From assembly GCF_023091745.1 (NCBI RefSeq), contig NC_068913.1, forward strand, positions 10,992,001 through 11,056,000: a stretch of DNA of 64,000 nucleotides, read 5' to 3'. Under the pieces are notes generated by a model, which searched no databases, was not told where the DNA came from, and saw only the letters and a program-made list of their open reading frames with translations. The stretch's first letter is position 1. Every line of letters begins with the position of its first letter. The position numbers and the translations under genes were made by a program. Below, piece after piece: positions 22,681 to 33,350 of the stretch. The DNA comes from Budorcas taxicolor. Its lineage: Eukaryota > Chordata > Mammalia > Artiodactyla > Bovidae.

Positions 22681-23008
22681 GCTCCCACAAAATAACTCTA
22701 GCAAGTCAGAGCACAACATAAATTGCACCTATCCATCCTCTTGGGTTGAGTTAAACCTTTCCACTAAGCTAACTCACTCTCAAAATTTCTTTCCCCCTGG
22801 TCTGCCACAGTGGTGGGAATTCCCACAGTAAGATTCACACCTCTGGGTAAAGCTCTCCAGGGGGGCCCCTGTTAAAATGCAAATGTATGACTTACAAGAT
22901 GTAACACATAGATTCATTAGCATTGCTTACACTTTAGAGAGGCACAAGAAGGAAACAGAATGGTCTTCAAAAATGACCAAGACTTTAGAATTCCATTTAG
23001 GTACATCC
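22681..23008. other. unassigned stretch
   Basis: No gene or repeat recognised. Confidence 0.4.
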
Positions 23009-23206
23009 CTGGGCTTTCCTTGTGGCTTAGCTGGTAAAGAATCCACCTGCACCGCAGGAGACCTGGGTTCAATCCCTGGGTTGGGAAGATACCCTGGAGA
23101 AAGTAAAGGCTGCCCACTCCAGTATTCTGGCCTGGAGAATTCTATGCACTGTATAGTCCATGGGGTCGCAAAGAGTCAGACATAACTGAGCGATTTTCAC
23201 TTCACT
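23009..23206 (+). mobile_element. Bov-tA SINE, sense
   Basis: Head 'gggctttccttgtggcttag', internal 'acctgggttcaatccctggg', and body ending 'gagcgattttcacttcactc'. Confidence 0.9.
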
Positions 23207-23763
23207 CACTGGCAAACCCAATCAAGACAGATCCATGGCAATGACAGATTTCCAGGTGGTTTTTCTTTAATAGAGAGTGACTGTGAGAGAAGGATAATTT
23301 TTTTTTTTTTCCTATAAGCTCTAGCAGCTCTGAAATGTTTGGATATACAAGCTAGTGTAGGGTCTTCTTGAGGAATAAGACATATGCCTTTTGCCAATTT
23401 GCAATGCTCTCTCTAATGCATTAGCTGCCAGGGACCCCTTTGCACTCAAGAAGGGCACCCTTGAGAAGTACAGCTCCATTGTGCCAAAGAACAACAATGA
23501 AGCAACTTTGGTCACAGTTTTGCTGGCTTACTGGCTGCCCATAGCATTTCAAAACATTCTAGGCAGAGGCAGGTCCTACCACAGGTCTTTTAGTTTTGAC
23601 CATTGATGACTCTGGAGAACAGATCTAATTTTAATCAAAGCTATCTTCGGAAAATGTTGAGTGGAATTTGGTTTCCTAACAGGAAATGGTACAAGGAATG
23701 GGAGGAGCCTACTGTCTGCCTAAAAGAAGCATGAGGTCTTCTAGACTCCAAGGGCAAAATTAG
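23207..23763. other. unassigned stretch with a T-run
   Basis: A 13-nt T-run at 23299-23311 could be the poly(A) of an antisense retrocopy. The minus-strand translation to its right includes a stretch KGSLAANALERALQIGKRHMS, but I cannot match it to a known protein, so it is left unassigned. Confidence 0.35.
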
Positions 23764-23771
23764 GCGGCGGC

Positions 23772-23817
<46 letters not shown>

Positions 23818-24004
23818 AAATCGCTTCTGTCGTGTCCGACTCGGTATGACCCCATAGACGGGAGCCCACCAGGCTCCCCCGTCCCTGGGATTCTCCAGGC
23901 AGAACACTAGAGTGGGTTGCCATTTCCTTCTCCAATGCGTGAAAGTGAAAAGTGAAAGGAAAGTCACTCAGTTGCGTCCGACTCTTAGCGACCCCATGGA
24001 CTGC
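23764..24004 (-). mobile_element. BOV-A2 SINE, antisense, with expanded (CTG)14 tail
   Basis: On the minus strand this is a BOV-A2 with its monomer linker (complement of about 23940-23966), the first monomer truncated. Its usual short AGC tail is expanded: (CTG)14 on the plus strand at 23774-23815, preceded by CGG units at 23765-23773. In one minus-strand frame the tract reads as a serine run, which is not evidence of a gene. Confidence 0.93.
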
Positions 24005-24022
24005 TGCTAATCCAAATTCTAA

Positions 24023-24244
24023 ATGGGCTTCCCAAGTGGCTCTGGTGATAAAGAACCCACCTGCTAATGCAAGAGACAGAAGAGACTAGGACTCAGTCCC
24101 TGGGTCGGGAAGATCCTCAGGAGGAGGGCACAGCAACCCACTCCAGTATTCTCGCCTAGAGAACCCCATGGACAGAGGAGCCTGGCGGGCTACAGTCCAT
24201 GGGGTCACAAAGAGTCAGACATGACTGAAGCGACTTAGCACACA
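24023..24244 (+). mobile_element. Bov-tA SINE, sense
   Basis: Head 'atgggcttcccaagtggctc', body ending 'gaagcgacttagcacacatg'. Flanks 'caaattctaaat' (about 24013) and 'caaattccaaat' (about 24247) are a duplication with one mismatch. Only about 18 bp separate it from the preceding BOV-A2. Confidence 0.9.
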
Positions 24245-24270
24245 TGCAAATTCCAAATAAAACTTTTGGA

Positions 24271-24450
24271 GGGACTTCCCTGGTGGTCCAGTGGCTAACA
24301 CTCTGAGCTCCCAATGCAGGGGGCCAGGGTTCAATCCCTGGTAAGAGAACTAGATCCCACATGCTGCAACTAAAATGTCTTGCATGGCACGATGAAGATC
24401 AAAGATCCTGGGTGCCCCAACTAAGACCTGGCACAACCAAAAACATCAAC
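24271..24450 (+). mobile_element. CHR-like tRNA-derived SINE, sense
   Basis: Head 'gggacttccctggtggtcca', then 'cccaatgcagggggccaggg' and 'actagatcccacatgctgca', ending 'ctggcacaaccaaaaacatc'. The third SINE in a cluster within 0.7 kb. Confidence 0.9.
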
Positions 24451-26145
24451 TTTTTTTTAAATCTTCATGAAGTTTCTTAAAAATAAGCACTATATAAATA
24501 AAAGGCAGAGAACACCTGATGTCGTAAAGTATATTTTGGACCCTTGTGTAGTTTGCCACACTGATTTTAGACATTGTATGGATGCGTGTATATTTTGAGC
24601 TTGTTGTTATGTCATGAACTTGTTACCTCCCGAAGTCTGTCACTTCCACCAACCCTTTCTTCTTGTCCTGCCACGTGCAGCCTCCTTCTAGAGGCATACT
24701 CCAACAAGGTTTCTTTTGTAGTTTTATCTTAGAACAAAATGAGCTTTAAGTCTTTTTTTCCTCAAATGAGAGTATAAAAACTAGATTTTTTTTTTTAGCC
24801 TCACATATACATAATGCTGCTTATTTCTGTCCTGCAAGACAGCACCTGGGCACCATCCCCCAGACATGCCACACAGAGCCACATTTGGTGGGGAACCTCT
24901 ACATGACACACTAGTGAGAGGGCTTGCTCTTCTCTGCCCAAGGCACTGGATCATCCTGCCTAATTGGCTACCATGTGTGGGCCTCATTAGAAGAACTTGC
25001 AAGTGCTATACATGGTAAAGAATGTATTTCTGATAATATTTCAGTTAGGTTTGGAGCAAGGCCAAAAGTCTCTCTGGCAGACTACCGTCACTTTACCAAC
25101 ACTTCACTTTTAGCAAAAAGATCTGTGATAAGAAAATATAAACAAGCCGTCTAGGATCAAAAGGTCACATCACCCCACTTCCTCACCCCACTGTTCCACC
25201 TCTTTTTAAGTGTGAGGAAACGTTCCCAGGCAATTAGTCATGACCTCTTTGCTACCGCAGTCTTTCTCCTGCTAGTTCTTACTAAGAAAGTTTGCTTCAA
25301 GGGCTTTTGAAATTCAGGGTCAAGTTTTGGAAGATGTTTTTAAAGATATGAATACCAGCACAACTTCATTCAACTTAACACAATAATTCCTCCCTTAATA
25401 TGGAATACTGTCCTTTTAAAATTAAATTTCATTATTTAAAAAAATGCTTTATTAATGAAGGGAAAGCCTGCATAATATGAATAATAACAATGCCAGACTT
25501 AACACAGCTTCTGGGAAAGGAAATAAAAATACAATTTTTGTGTATTGTTTTGTTCTGCTGCTGCATATGTTCATGATTTGCCAAAGCCAATGAGAGACAA
25601 AAGTGTCAGTTTTTGAGCCTGGTGTGAAATTCTACTTTAGCCAGTACTAAGTGAGGAGCCACGATCCATATGATTAACAGACTCACAAAGAAGTAAAGTT
25701 GGACGTTACTTAGAAGACATCTAGACAATTCACTTTAGGGTTGAGAAGCCCAGGCCCACAAACGCTGAGAAGCAAGCCTACAAGGGGCGCAGCACTGGCG
25801 CCAGAGACTGTCCCTTTGGATGCTCTCCAGACATAGACGACCACAGGCAACATACACGACTTCTGTAAGCCTCAGCTTGCTTAACAGTAAGAAGGGGCTG
25901 AAAATCATGTAAGCCGCATATGGGTCATAAAGAATCATCAAGTTAATAAAAATAACACACTGAGTCTGGTACAGAGGAGGACCTGAATAAATATTAGATA
26001 CACTATTATTGTAAAGAGTCAGGGTTGAAGGAAGAATCACAGAGTCAAGCTGATGGGGGTTTTCGTTTGTTTGATTTCTGATTAGTTTTCTCCAAGAACT
26101 GACCATCAACGGAGTAATGGGAACATTTTCAGAATATACAGTCCA
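24451..26145. other. unassigned stretch, about 1.7 kb
   Basis: An 11-nt T-run at 24787-24797 is followed by moderately GC-rich sequence that could be an antisense retroposed sequence. I cannot identify a parent. The rest shows no recognisable gene or repeat. Confidence 0.4.
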
Positions 26146-26154
26146 GACAAATCT

Positions 26155-26421
26155 CTGCTAAGTCACTTCAGCCGTGTCTGACTCTGTGCGACCCCATAGA
26201 CGGCAGCCTACCAGGCTCCCCCGTCCCTGGGATTCTCCAGGTAAGAACACTGGAGTGGGTTGCCATTTCCTTCTCCAATGCACGAAAGTGAAAAGTGAAA
26301 GTGAAGTTACTCAGTCGTGTCTGACCCTCAGCGACCCCATGGACTGCAGCCTTCTAGGCTCCTCTATCCATGGGATTTTCCAGGCAAGAGTACTGGAGTG
26401 GGGTGCCATTGCCTTCTCCGG
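26155..26421 (-). mobile_element. BOV-A2 SINE, complete, antisense
   Basis: Both monomers and the linker (near 26284-26306) are present on the minus strand. Duplication 'gacaaatct' at 26146-26154 and 26422-26430. Confidence 0.93.
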
Positions 26422-26479
26422 GACAAATCTTAGTATACTGTAAAAATTCTGATGCAAAATGGAACTTCCCTACAAATTA

Positions 26480-26745
26480 GAGAGATAGTAAGCCTGCAGG
26501 TTAAAAGCATGAACTCTTAAGCTGAACAGCCTAGGTTCAAATCCCATTTCTCCTACTTTTCAGCCAAAATTTTTAAGCAACTTACTTAACTGCTCTATGC
26601 TTCACTTTCCACCTCCATAAAAGGGGATATAACAGTATCTATCTCACAGGGTTGTTGTGAAAATGAATTACTATTCAGAGATCACTTATCATAGTATTTG
26701 GGCATGTACTATAATACATTAGGTATTGTCATTATTATATTACAA
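26480..26745 (+). repeat. MIR SINE, sense, nearly full length
   Basis: 'gcctgcaggttaaaagcatg', 'taggttcaaatcccatttct', 'taactgctctatgcttcact' and 'cacagggttgttgtgaaaat' occur in MIR order over about 260 bp, which is close to full length. Confidence 0.9.
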
Positions 26746-27119
26746 GACCATCTTGCAAACCATCCCAAAAATCACAGATATTTTTATACTGGAAGCACCC
26801 AAAAAAACTTACAGAAATAATCTTACTTCTAACATTACAGATTATACTGAGGCAGCAGCATAAAAATCTATTGCTCCAATTCTACTCTTAAAAATAATTC
26901 AAAGAGTAATTCACTGGAATCTTTTAAATGCTTGATTCTGAAAAGCACTGGGTGACCTAAAGATAACAATGTGGTAACAGAGTTTGACTCACCCCACCTT
27001 TGAAGACAGTGCTTGTCAACTTCTCTTCACCCTGAGACTATCTCAGTAAACTGTTGGTAATATAGCAGAAAGGACTTTCTATTTAGCAGAGTTTTAATCC
27101 TCTTTTTTGTTTTTGCTAT
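26746..27119. other. unassigned stretch
   Basis: No gene or repeat recognised. Confidence 0.4.
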
Positions 27120-27245
27120 TGTGAAATCATAGCATTTTGAGGGAATGATGCACTACCCCAACCATTTTTCAGATGAGGAAACCGAGATCTAAAAAGGTAA
27201 AGTGATGGCCAACCTGCAGCTGGTAAATAATGAAGACCAGGGGGG
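27120..27245 (-). repeat. MIR fragment, antisense
   Basis: 'tttcagatgaggaaaccgag' is the diagnostic antisense MIR core; flanks are decayed. Confidence 0.7.
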
Positions 27246-28007
27246 ATAATGTTCTAAGACATTAAACTTCCTTCTCTAGTCATCAGAGAGAGCTCCAGCT
27301 TCACACCATAAATCTGATTAACTGGATCCATATTTTATAAATAAGGACCTTAAATTGTAGCCGTATTTCACCCACTTGAACATCAAATTACTTCAGATGA
27401 AAGTAATGTATCTTTTTGGATATCAGACTCTCACTTAAAAATTTATGTACTTTAAAATTCCTGTTACAGAGAACATAAACAGTACATTGAGTTTGATCAG
27501 TCAGTGAAAAATTAATCTCAGGGGGTAAATGTTTCATCTTCCAGGGCATTGGAATAACAAGCAATTTACTAAATTCCATCCTGGTCCTGAAATCATCTGT
27601 TTATGTAATTTGGATATGAAGCTTACTCCTAGAGACTGGTCACTCCTTGCCGCTCCTCACAGGACCACCTCTCTTGAATATAATCATCACAAGAAATCAC
27701 CATATGTATTCACTGTGATTCAAATATGCAAAATGCAGCTTTTTTTTTTTTAACAATGTTCAGATTAAATTTTATCTCTTAGCTCATGGTACACCATCAT
27801 TTAATTTCACAGGCCTATACTGTGTTATATTAATTTTATTGTTTTCCCCTTAATTTCTCATTATAGCTTCCATTTCTCTTGATGCTAGAGGCATCCACAA
27901 AAATGTTTATAAAACCTAACTGTATTTAGGTATGTTTGTGTCTTTGTGAAATATGTAATGCTGTTTGTGTTGGAGGTGTTTAATTTATACACTTCCAACT
28001 GTGCTAT
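27246..28007. other. unassigned AT-rich stretch
   Basis: No gene or repeat recognised. A T-run lies at 27741-27752. Confidence 0.4.
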
Positions 28008-28213
28008 GGGCCTCCCAGGTGGCTCAGTGGTAAAGAAGCTGTCGGCCAATGCAGGAGATGTGGGTGCAGTCCTTGGGTTGGGAAGATCTCCTGGAGAAGG
28101 AAATGGCAACCCACTCTAGTACTCCTGCCTGGAAAATCCCATGGACAGACGAGCCTGGCAGGCTACAGTCCATGGGGTTGCAAAGAGTCAGACATGACTG
28201 AGTGACTGGGCAT
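28008..28213 (+). mobile_element. Bov-tA SINE, sense
   Basis: Head 'gggcctcccaggtggctcag'; body ending 'gactgagtgactgggcatgc'. Confidence 0.9.
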
Positions 28214-28673
28214 GCCGCACACGTTGCTTTATGTACATCTAGACAATTAACTGAGTGGTACATAGAATTCCACTATATATGTATATCCGATAATTCACTA
28301 ATTCATTCCCCTAGCAATGGATACCTCACTTACCGCCAACTTTCTGCCTTCCCAAATAAACACACTCATACATGTTCCCACATAGGCCTGTGTCAGAGTG
28401 GCTCCACAGCACATACTCAAAGAATGGGAGTCTTAGTATATATGACCAAAGGTCTCTAAGCACTTCCAGAAAGCTTCCCCAAAGAGCTGTATCACATTAG
28501 ACCTACACTAACAGGGCAATGGCTTCCCAGCTCCCTCAGCAATAGTTGGTACTACCTGCCTTTTTGATGTTCATCTGTCTAATGGCTGGTACAAAGTTTT
28601 GGGAGCTATTCTAGTCTACTAGTTCTCTCAAATGTTTGCACCTTCTCCTTTCGGTGCATGAGGACTTCCAGAT
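28214..28673. other. unassigned stretch, possible old L1 3' UTR
   Basis: 'aattccactatatatgtatatc' style text and 'agcttccccaaagagctgta' weakly resemble old L1 3' UTR, but not enough to call. Confidence 0.3.
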
Positions 28674-28688
28674 CCTATACAGGCCCTG

Positions 28689-29011
28689 TGCTTAGTCACT
28701 CAGTCATGGCCAACTCTTTGCAACCCCATGGACTGTAGCCCGCCAGGCTCCTCTATCCATGGGGATTCTCCAGGCAAGAATACTGGAGTGGGTTGCCATG
28801 CCCTCCTCCAGAGCATCTTCCAAACCCAGGGATTTAACCCAGGTCTCCAGCATTGCAGGCAGATTCTTCCCTGTCTGAGCCACCAGGGAAGCCCAAGAAT
28901 ACTGGAGTGGGTAGCCTATCCTTTCTCCAGGGGAACTTTCCGATCCAGGAATCGAACCAGGGTCTCCTGCATCACAGGTGATTCTTTACCAGCTGAGCTA
29001 CCAGTGAAGGC
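28689..29011 (-). mobile_element. two-headed Bov-tA SINE (composite), antisense
   Basis: Read on the minus strand there is a tRNA-like head (complement of about 29011-28935), a short body stub, a second complete tRNA-like head (complement of 28894-28810) and a full body. A perfect 15-bp duplication, 'cctatacaggccctg', at 28674-28688 and 29012-29026 brackets the whole unit, so it inserted as one transcript. The same architecture occurs at 63186-63513. Confidence 0.9.
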
Positions 29012-29026
29012 CCTATACAGGCCCTG

Positions 29027-30114
29027 GGAAACCTGAAATACTATCTCAGAACCATCTATGCAGACTTTTCCCTCATAATCCTGCTCTACTGTTTGCACAT
29101 CACAGAGAGCCAGGCTGACCTCAGAACTTCTCTTACGGGCTTTCATTCTCCCCTCAGGAGAAAGGGAATTCCAGGTTGTCCTAAAACTTTTCTGGATGAT
29201 TCTACCCACTCTATGGGAGTTTTCATGCCTGGAGCCCATACACAAATGCTGACTTCTTGCCTTCTCCCTCCTTCCTTCTCTCCCTTCCTTCCTTCTTTCC
29301 TTTATCTCTTCTTCCCTGCCTCTTAGAATTTGAAGTTTTCCGTGTCTCTCTTTCAACTGACAAGACTGATCTCCCTTTTTTATCCTCTCCATTCCCTGCG
29401 TGACATTCTCCCTTTCTCTGGGCAATAATGGAGGAAAGGCAATGGAAGGGGAACTATATTACTACAAGGGGAAAATACATGGGAGAATTTTTTAAAGTAT
29501 TGTTTGCATGCATTTATCATTCCATATGAATAACACTTTAACCATTCCAAAGTACTTTTTCATAACATTCAACATCCTTCTACTCCACCATCTTGGATAC
29601 CTGACTGAGACAGGGAAGTTGTCACTATCTGTAGACAAAACTAGAAACCAAGATTGAGAACGGTGAGAGATTTTTGTGCAGTAATAGGATAGATGGCCCA
29701 CAGCTACACTATTGTAGAGGACTTCATAAATCTCATACAATTTTTTTCCCAAAGTATATTGGGAAACCTTTTTAGAATAGCAAAAATCTCCCCATTTTAT
29801 CTTTTGTAGATCTGGTCATCTGAGCCAAAAGGAAATTCTGACACAAAAATGAAGATTGTTTTGTCTCTGCTTGGCAGCAAGAATTTGTGGTTGCTCTTAA
29901 GCATTTGCAAGAACCTCTGGTTCTTATTCCTGGATCAGCAATTTTTTCATAATTAAAATTTTAAAATATTCTAAAATATGATCACCACTGTTATATTTAG
30001 ACCTAAACCGGAAACTGTTCATTTTTTAAGTCTATATTGTACTGACTAAATTATGTCTTGGTCTGACAAAGATTGTAGACTTATTAGTTTGGTGGAATAA
30101 TCATTTTAAATGAC
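29027..30114. other. unassigned stretch with polypyrimidine tract
   Basis: Contains the CCTT-rich tract at 29255-29317. No gene recognised. Confidence 0.4.
29255..29317. repeat. polypyrimidine (CCTT)n tract
   Basis: About 60 nt almost wholly C and T on the plus strand, built from ccttcctt and ccctcc units. Confidence 0.9.
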
Positions 30115-30152
30115 TAATTCTTTGAGTATGGACTTACATACTCAAAGAATTA
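30115..30152. other. perfect inverted repeat, 16-bp stem and 6-nt loop
   Basis: 'taattctttgagtatg' (30115-30130), loop 'gactta', then the exact complement 'catactcaaagaatta' (30137-30152). The stem has no mismatches and is not part of any repeat I recognise. It is followed by a T/A-rich run. Either DNA cruciform, RNA hairpin or the end of an unrecognised small element is possible. Confidence 0.9.
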
Positions 30153-30354
30153 TTTTTTATTTTATTTTATTAGTTTATTTTAATTAAATAATTGTGCCCA
30201 GGTTTCATAATTTTAGCTTCAAATTTTTACTTTTTAAAATCTGGAAAAGCAACACATTTTCCCACCTATTTCTATAATAATTTTCTAAGTTAAGTCCCTT
30301 CAGAGGACACTTAGTGTTATATCACAAGTGAGCATGTTCTGCCAGGTGTTTCAT

Positions 30355-30600
30355 CTCTGCCTGAAGGGAAGCAGACTGGGTTACTGAAAACAGACAGACC
30401 TGGTTATAAATCCTAGTTTTCTACAACCTACCAATTATGTGGCTTTGGGTAACTGACTTAAATCCCAAACTAGTTTTCTCATTTATATTAAGGGAATAAT
30501 AATCCTTATGCTGAAGGGTTAAGCAAAGATTCAATGAAACCACATTATGTACAATGCCTAGCATGTTGTAAGCACTAAGAAAGGAGTTTTCTTATTTCTT
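30355..30600 (+). repeat. MIR SINE, sense
   Basis: 'acctggttataaatcctagt', 'atgtggctttgggtaactga', 'ttctcatttatattaaggga' and 'atgcctagcatgttgtaagc' follow MIR order. Confidence 0.88.
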
Positions 30601-30857
30601 CTTTCCTTAGAAAAAAATAGAATCGTCATGAATACCATTGGTTGTACTCCAGAAAACGTGCAGTAAAAATGTTAAACACAATATTTCACTTTTGAAGCAA
30701 ACAACACAAACAGGCATTTGTGTGTCTTGTAGTCCAAATATATGTCTTGGTTTTGCCCTCTGCACACAGTAGGGACCTCATATGCTGGAGGAAGGGCATG
30801 AATAAATGAATTAAAACTCTATGTGAATCTAAAGTATAAGCAATTAATACACCACCC

Positions 30858-31019
30858 CAAGCATGCTGTCATGTCCAACTCTTTGCAATCCCAGGAAGGA
30901 ATACTGGAGAGGGTTGCCATTTCCTGCTCCCCTGCTCCAAGGGATCTTCTTGACCCAGGAATCAAATCTACATCTCTGGCATCTCCTGCATTGGCAGGTA
31001 GACTCTTTACCACTAGCAA
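30858..31019 (-). mobile_element. Bov-tA SINE, antisense, internally deleted
   Basis: The complement of a Bov-tA in which the middle of the body is missing: 'ttgcaatcccaggaaggaat' joins the 3' end directly to the segment normally about 50 bp upstream. Confidence 0.8.
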
Positions 31020-31590
31020 ATGTCATTTGGAAGAATTGTTTCAATTAAACAAAACCGTATTTGGGGCACAGCCTCATTCCCCTCTACTCTCTGGGTATTT
31101 CTCACCTACATGAAGTACTCTTTGAAGTCAGGGAGAATGTTTCATATGAATGAGATATCTAGAGAGTAAAGAAACATGAGGGGGAAACTAGGCCTGTATT
31201 GTGTTTTTAACACAGATGTTGTTTCTTATTGGGCTGAGAACTACCATTTTAGAATTATCCAAAAGGACAAAACCCAAAGACTTCATGTAAACCTCATGCA
31301 CTGTGGCCTTCCCTTATGCAAACATATTAAAATGTTTCAGAATTGCTTTTGTCCACAACTTACACAATGAAACCTCTCTAGGGGGAAAGAAAATTCATCC
31401 TCTCTTTATATTGAGTTGTCCAAAGAATGACATCTCACTTTTATTCCAAGAAAATAGGAAGAGCCAAATTCAGGATAACAGTTAAGCAAAAAAAAAGCTT
31501 CCCTCAACAACTGACCACATTCCTGCCCTGCTGCACAGCATGGGCCCAAGAAGCAAGACAACAAAGACTTAGCTGGTTTTAAAATGGTGT
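31020..31590. other. unassigned stretch
   Basis: No gene or repeat recognised. Confidence 0.4.
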
Positions 31591-31602
31591 ATAGCAACAC
31601 TG

Positions 31603-31803
31603 GTGACTCAGGTGGTAAAGAATCTTCCTGCAATGCAGGAGACCAGGGTTTGATCCCTGGGTCAGGAAGATCGCCTGGAGAAGGAAATGGCAACACACTC
31701 CAGTATTCTTGCCTGGAGAATCCCATGGACAGAGGAGCCTGGCAGGCTCTAGCCATGGAGTCACAAAGAGCCAGACACAACTGGGCGACTCACACTTTAC
31801 ACT
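31603..31803 (+). mobile_element. Bov-tA SINE, sense
   Basis: Starts slightly inside the head ('tgactcaggtggtaaagaat'); body ends 'gggcgactcacacttt'. Flanks 'tatagcaacact' (about 31590) and 'tatagtaacact' (about 31804) are a duplication with one mismatch. Confidence 0.9.
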
Positions 31804-31827
31804 TATAGTAACACTTGACAAACCTAG

Positions 31828-32328
31828 AGAGTGTATTAAAAAGCAGAGACATCACTTTCCTGACAAAAGTTCATATAGTCAAAGCTCTGGTTTTTCCAGT
31901 AGTCATGTGCAGATGTGAGTTGGACGATAAAGAAGTCTGAGCACTGAAGAAATGATGCTTTCGAATTGTGGAGTTGGAGAAGACTCTTGAGAGTCACTTG
32001 GATTGCGAGGAGAGCAAACCAGTCAATCCTAAAGGAAATCAACTCTGAATATTCATTGGAAAGACTGATGTTGAAGCTGAAGCTCCAATACTTTGGCCAC
32101 CTGATCTGAAGAGCCAGCTTATTAGAAAAGACTCTGATGCTGGGAAAGATTGAGGGCGGGAGGAGAAGGGGACGACATGAGGTGGTTGGATGGCATCACC
32201 AACTCAATGGACATGAGTTTGAGCAAACTCAAGGGAAGGACAGGGAAGGACAGGGAAGCCTGGCATGCTGCACTCCATGCTGTCACAAAGAGTCAGACGC
32301 AACTGAATGACTAAACAACAACAAATGG
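31828..32328 (+). mobile_element. BovB 3' end, sense, 5'-truncated
   Basis: About 500 bp covering the last part of ORF2 after the RT domain and the 3' end, finishing 'atgactaaacaacaaca'. A short tandem copy 'gggaaggacagggaaggaca' near 32232-32256 disrupts the block before the terminus. Stops and indels interrupt the frame. Confidence 0.92.
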
Positions 32329-32984
32329 CAACACTTAAGACTTCGTCTTTTCCAGCCCAGAAAGCAGCTGGCAGGAAAGGCAACCCAAGCCCAATATACC
32401 TAGTCAAGCACAAAGTCTTTCTTGAAGGTCTTTAGAATAGAGAATATTTTCTAAGGCCCCCTGGGGAAACCTACTGAAAAAGACGAGACATAAATCCTGT
32501 TTTCAGAACACTCCCCATTTTCCCCATTGGGCTCTATTCTCTCAATATCTTAGCTCTAAGCAGGGCATAAGCAGCTTACTAATAAACTTTCCTGGAAAAT
32601 CCACAGATTATCAACCAAACTGAGACTGAGCTGTGCCACAGCTACAGGGCAATATATTAAGTGACACCTTATGAACTATGCTTCCCCCTTACATATGAGC
32701 CAATTTAGACCCAGGAGATCACTGAGTTTATAACAAGTGTAGTGAGTAGGAAGAGAATAAAGGCCAAGATCCAAAAGGGTGTTAGGACAGGGTGGCTGAG
32801 GTGGCTGAGGTGGCTGGAAAGTGTAAGTCAATAAAATTATGGAGTGATAATGGGTGAGAAAGAAAAGGCAAGAGATTAAAGGATATTTTCATAGTGATTA
32901 TGCCTGAGGAAATGAATCTCCCTTTAAGTAAGAGTTTGCAAATGTTGTATTATTTTCAGTCCAAAAAGAAAGAAAATCTTCACA
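32329..32984. other. unassigned stretch with a 9-bp tandem repeat
   Basis: At 32791-32816 'ggtggctga' is repeated three times (last copy imperfect). No gene recognised. Confidence 0.45.
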
Positions 32985-33350
32985 ATAGCTCTTATTTATT
33001 ATTTGCTACCACGTGACAGGTGCTGTTCCAAAATGCATTACATAGTTGTCCCTCATATCCACAGGGGATTAATTCCAGGACCCCCACGGATCCCCAAATC
33101 TGTGGATGCTCAAGTCCCTCGTAAAAAATTGTATAATGGTGGGCCCTCCACTTCAGCGGACGTGGAACCCGCAAACAGAAGGGCCAACTGTATGAACTTA
33201 CTTAATCCCTACAACTACCCTGGCGTGGCTGTTATTTATTATCATCCTGCCCCCTTTTCAGAGGAGGAAAGTAAGGTGCAGAGAATGAAAGTCACACAGC
33301 TAGTGGATGGCAGAGCCAAGAGAAAAGCTCAGAGAGTCAAGCTCAGAGCC
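32985..33350 (-). repeat. MIR SINE, antisense, split by a Tigger-like element
   Basis: The left part has 'cagctcttatttattatttg' style text and 'gacaggtgctgttccaaaat'. The right part has 'cccttttcagaggaggaaag' and 'gtcacacagctagtggatgg'. The interruption at 33043-33192 is a small DNA transposon. A 211-codon open frame that starts at 33003 crosses both repeats and is not a gene. Confidence 0.85.
33043..33192. mobile_element. Tigger/MER2-like short DNA transposon
   Basis: Ends 'agttgtccctc' and 'agggccaactg' are short inverted repeats. Internally, 'taattccaggacccccacgg' and 'ctgtggatgctcaagtccct' match the small Tc1/mariner (Tigger, MER2-type) family. TA dinucleotides at 33043-33044 and 33191-33192 fit the TA target preference. 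Non-autonomous; no transposase. Confidence 0.8.

Noticed and set aside
23641..23967. A minus-strand frame with a long serine run
   Set aside because: The serines are the (CTG)14 tract of a BOV-A2 tail read in reverse; the rest is SINE body.
24781..25154. A T-run followed by a moderately GC-rich region as a possible antisense retrocopy
   Set aside because: I could not match either strand to a known protein or repeat, and no flanking duplication is visible.
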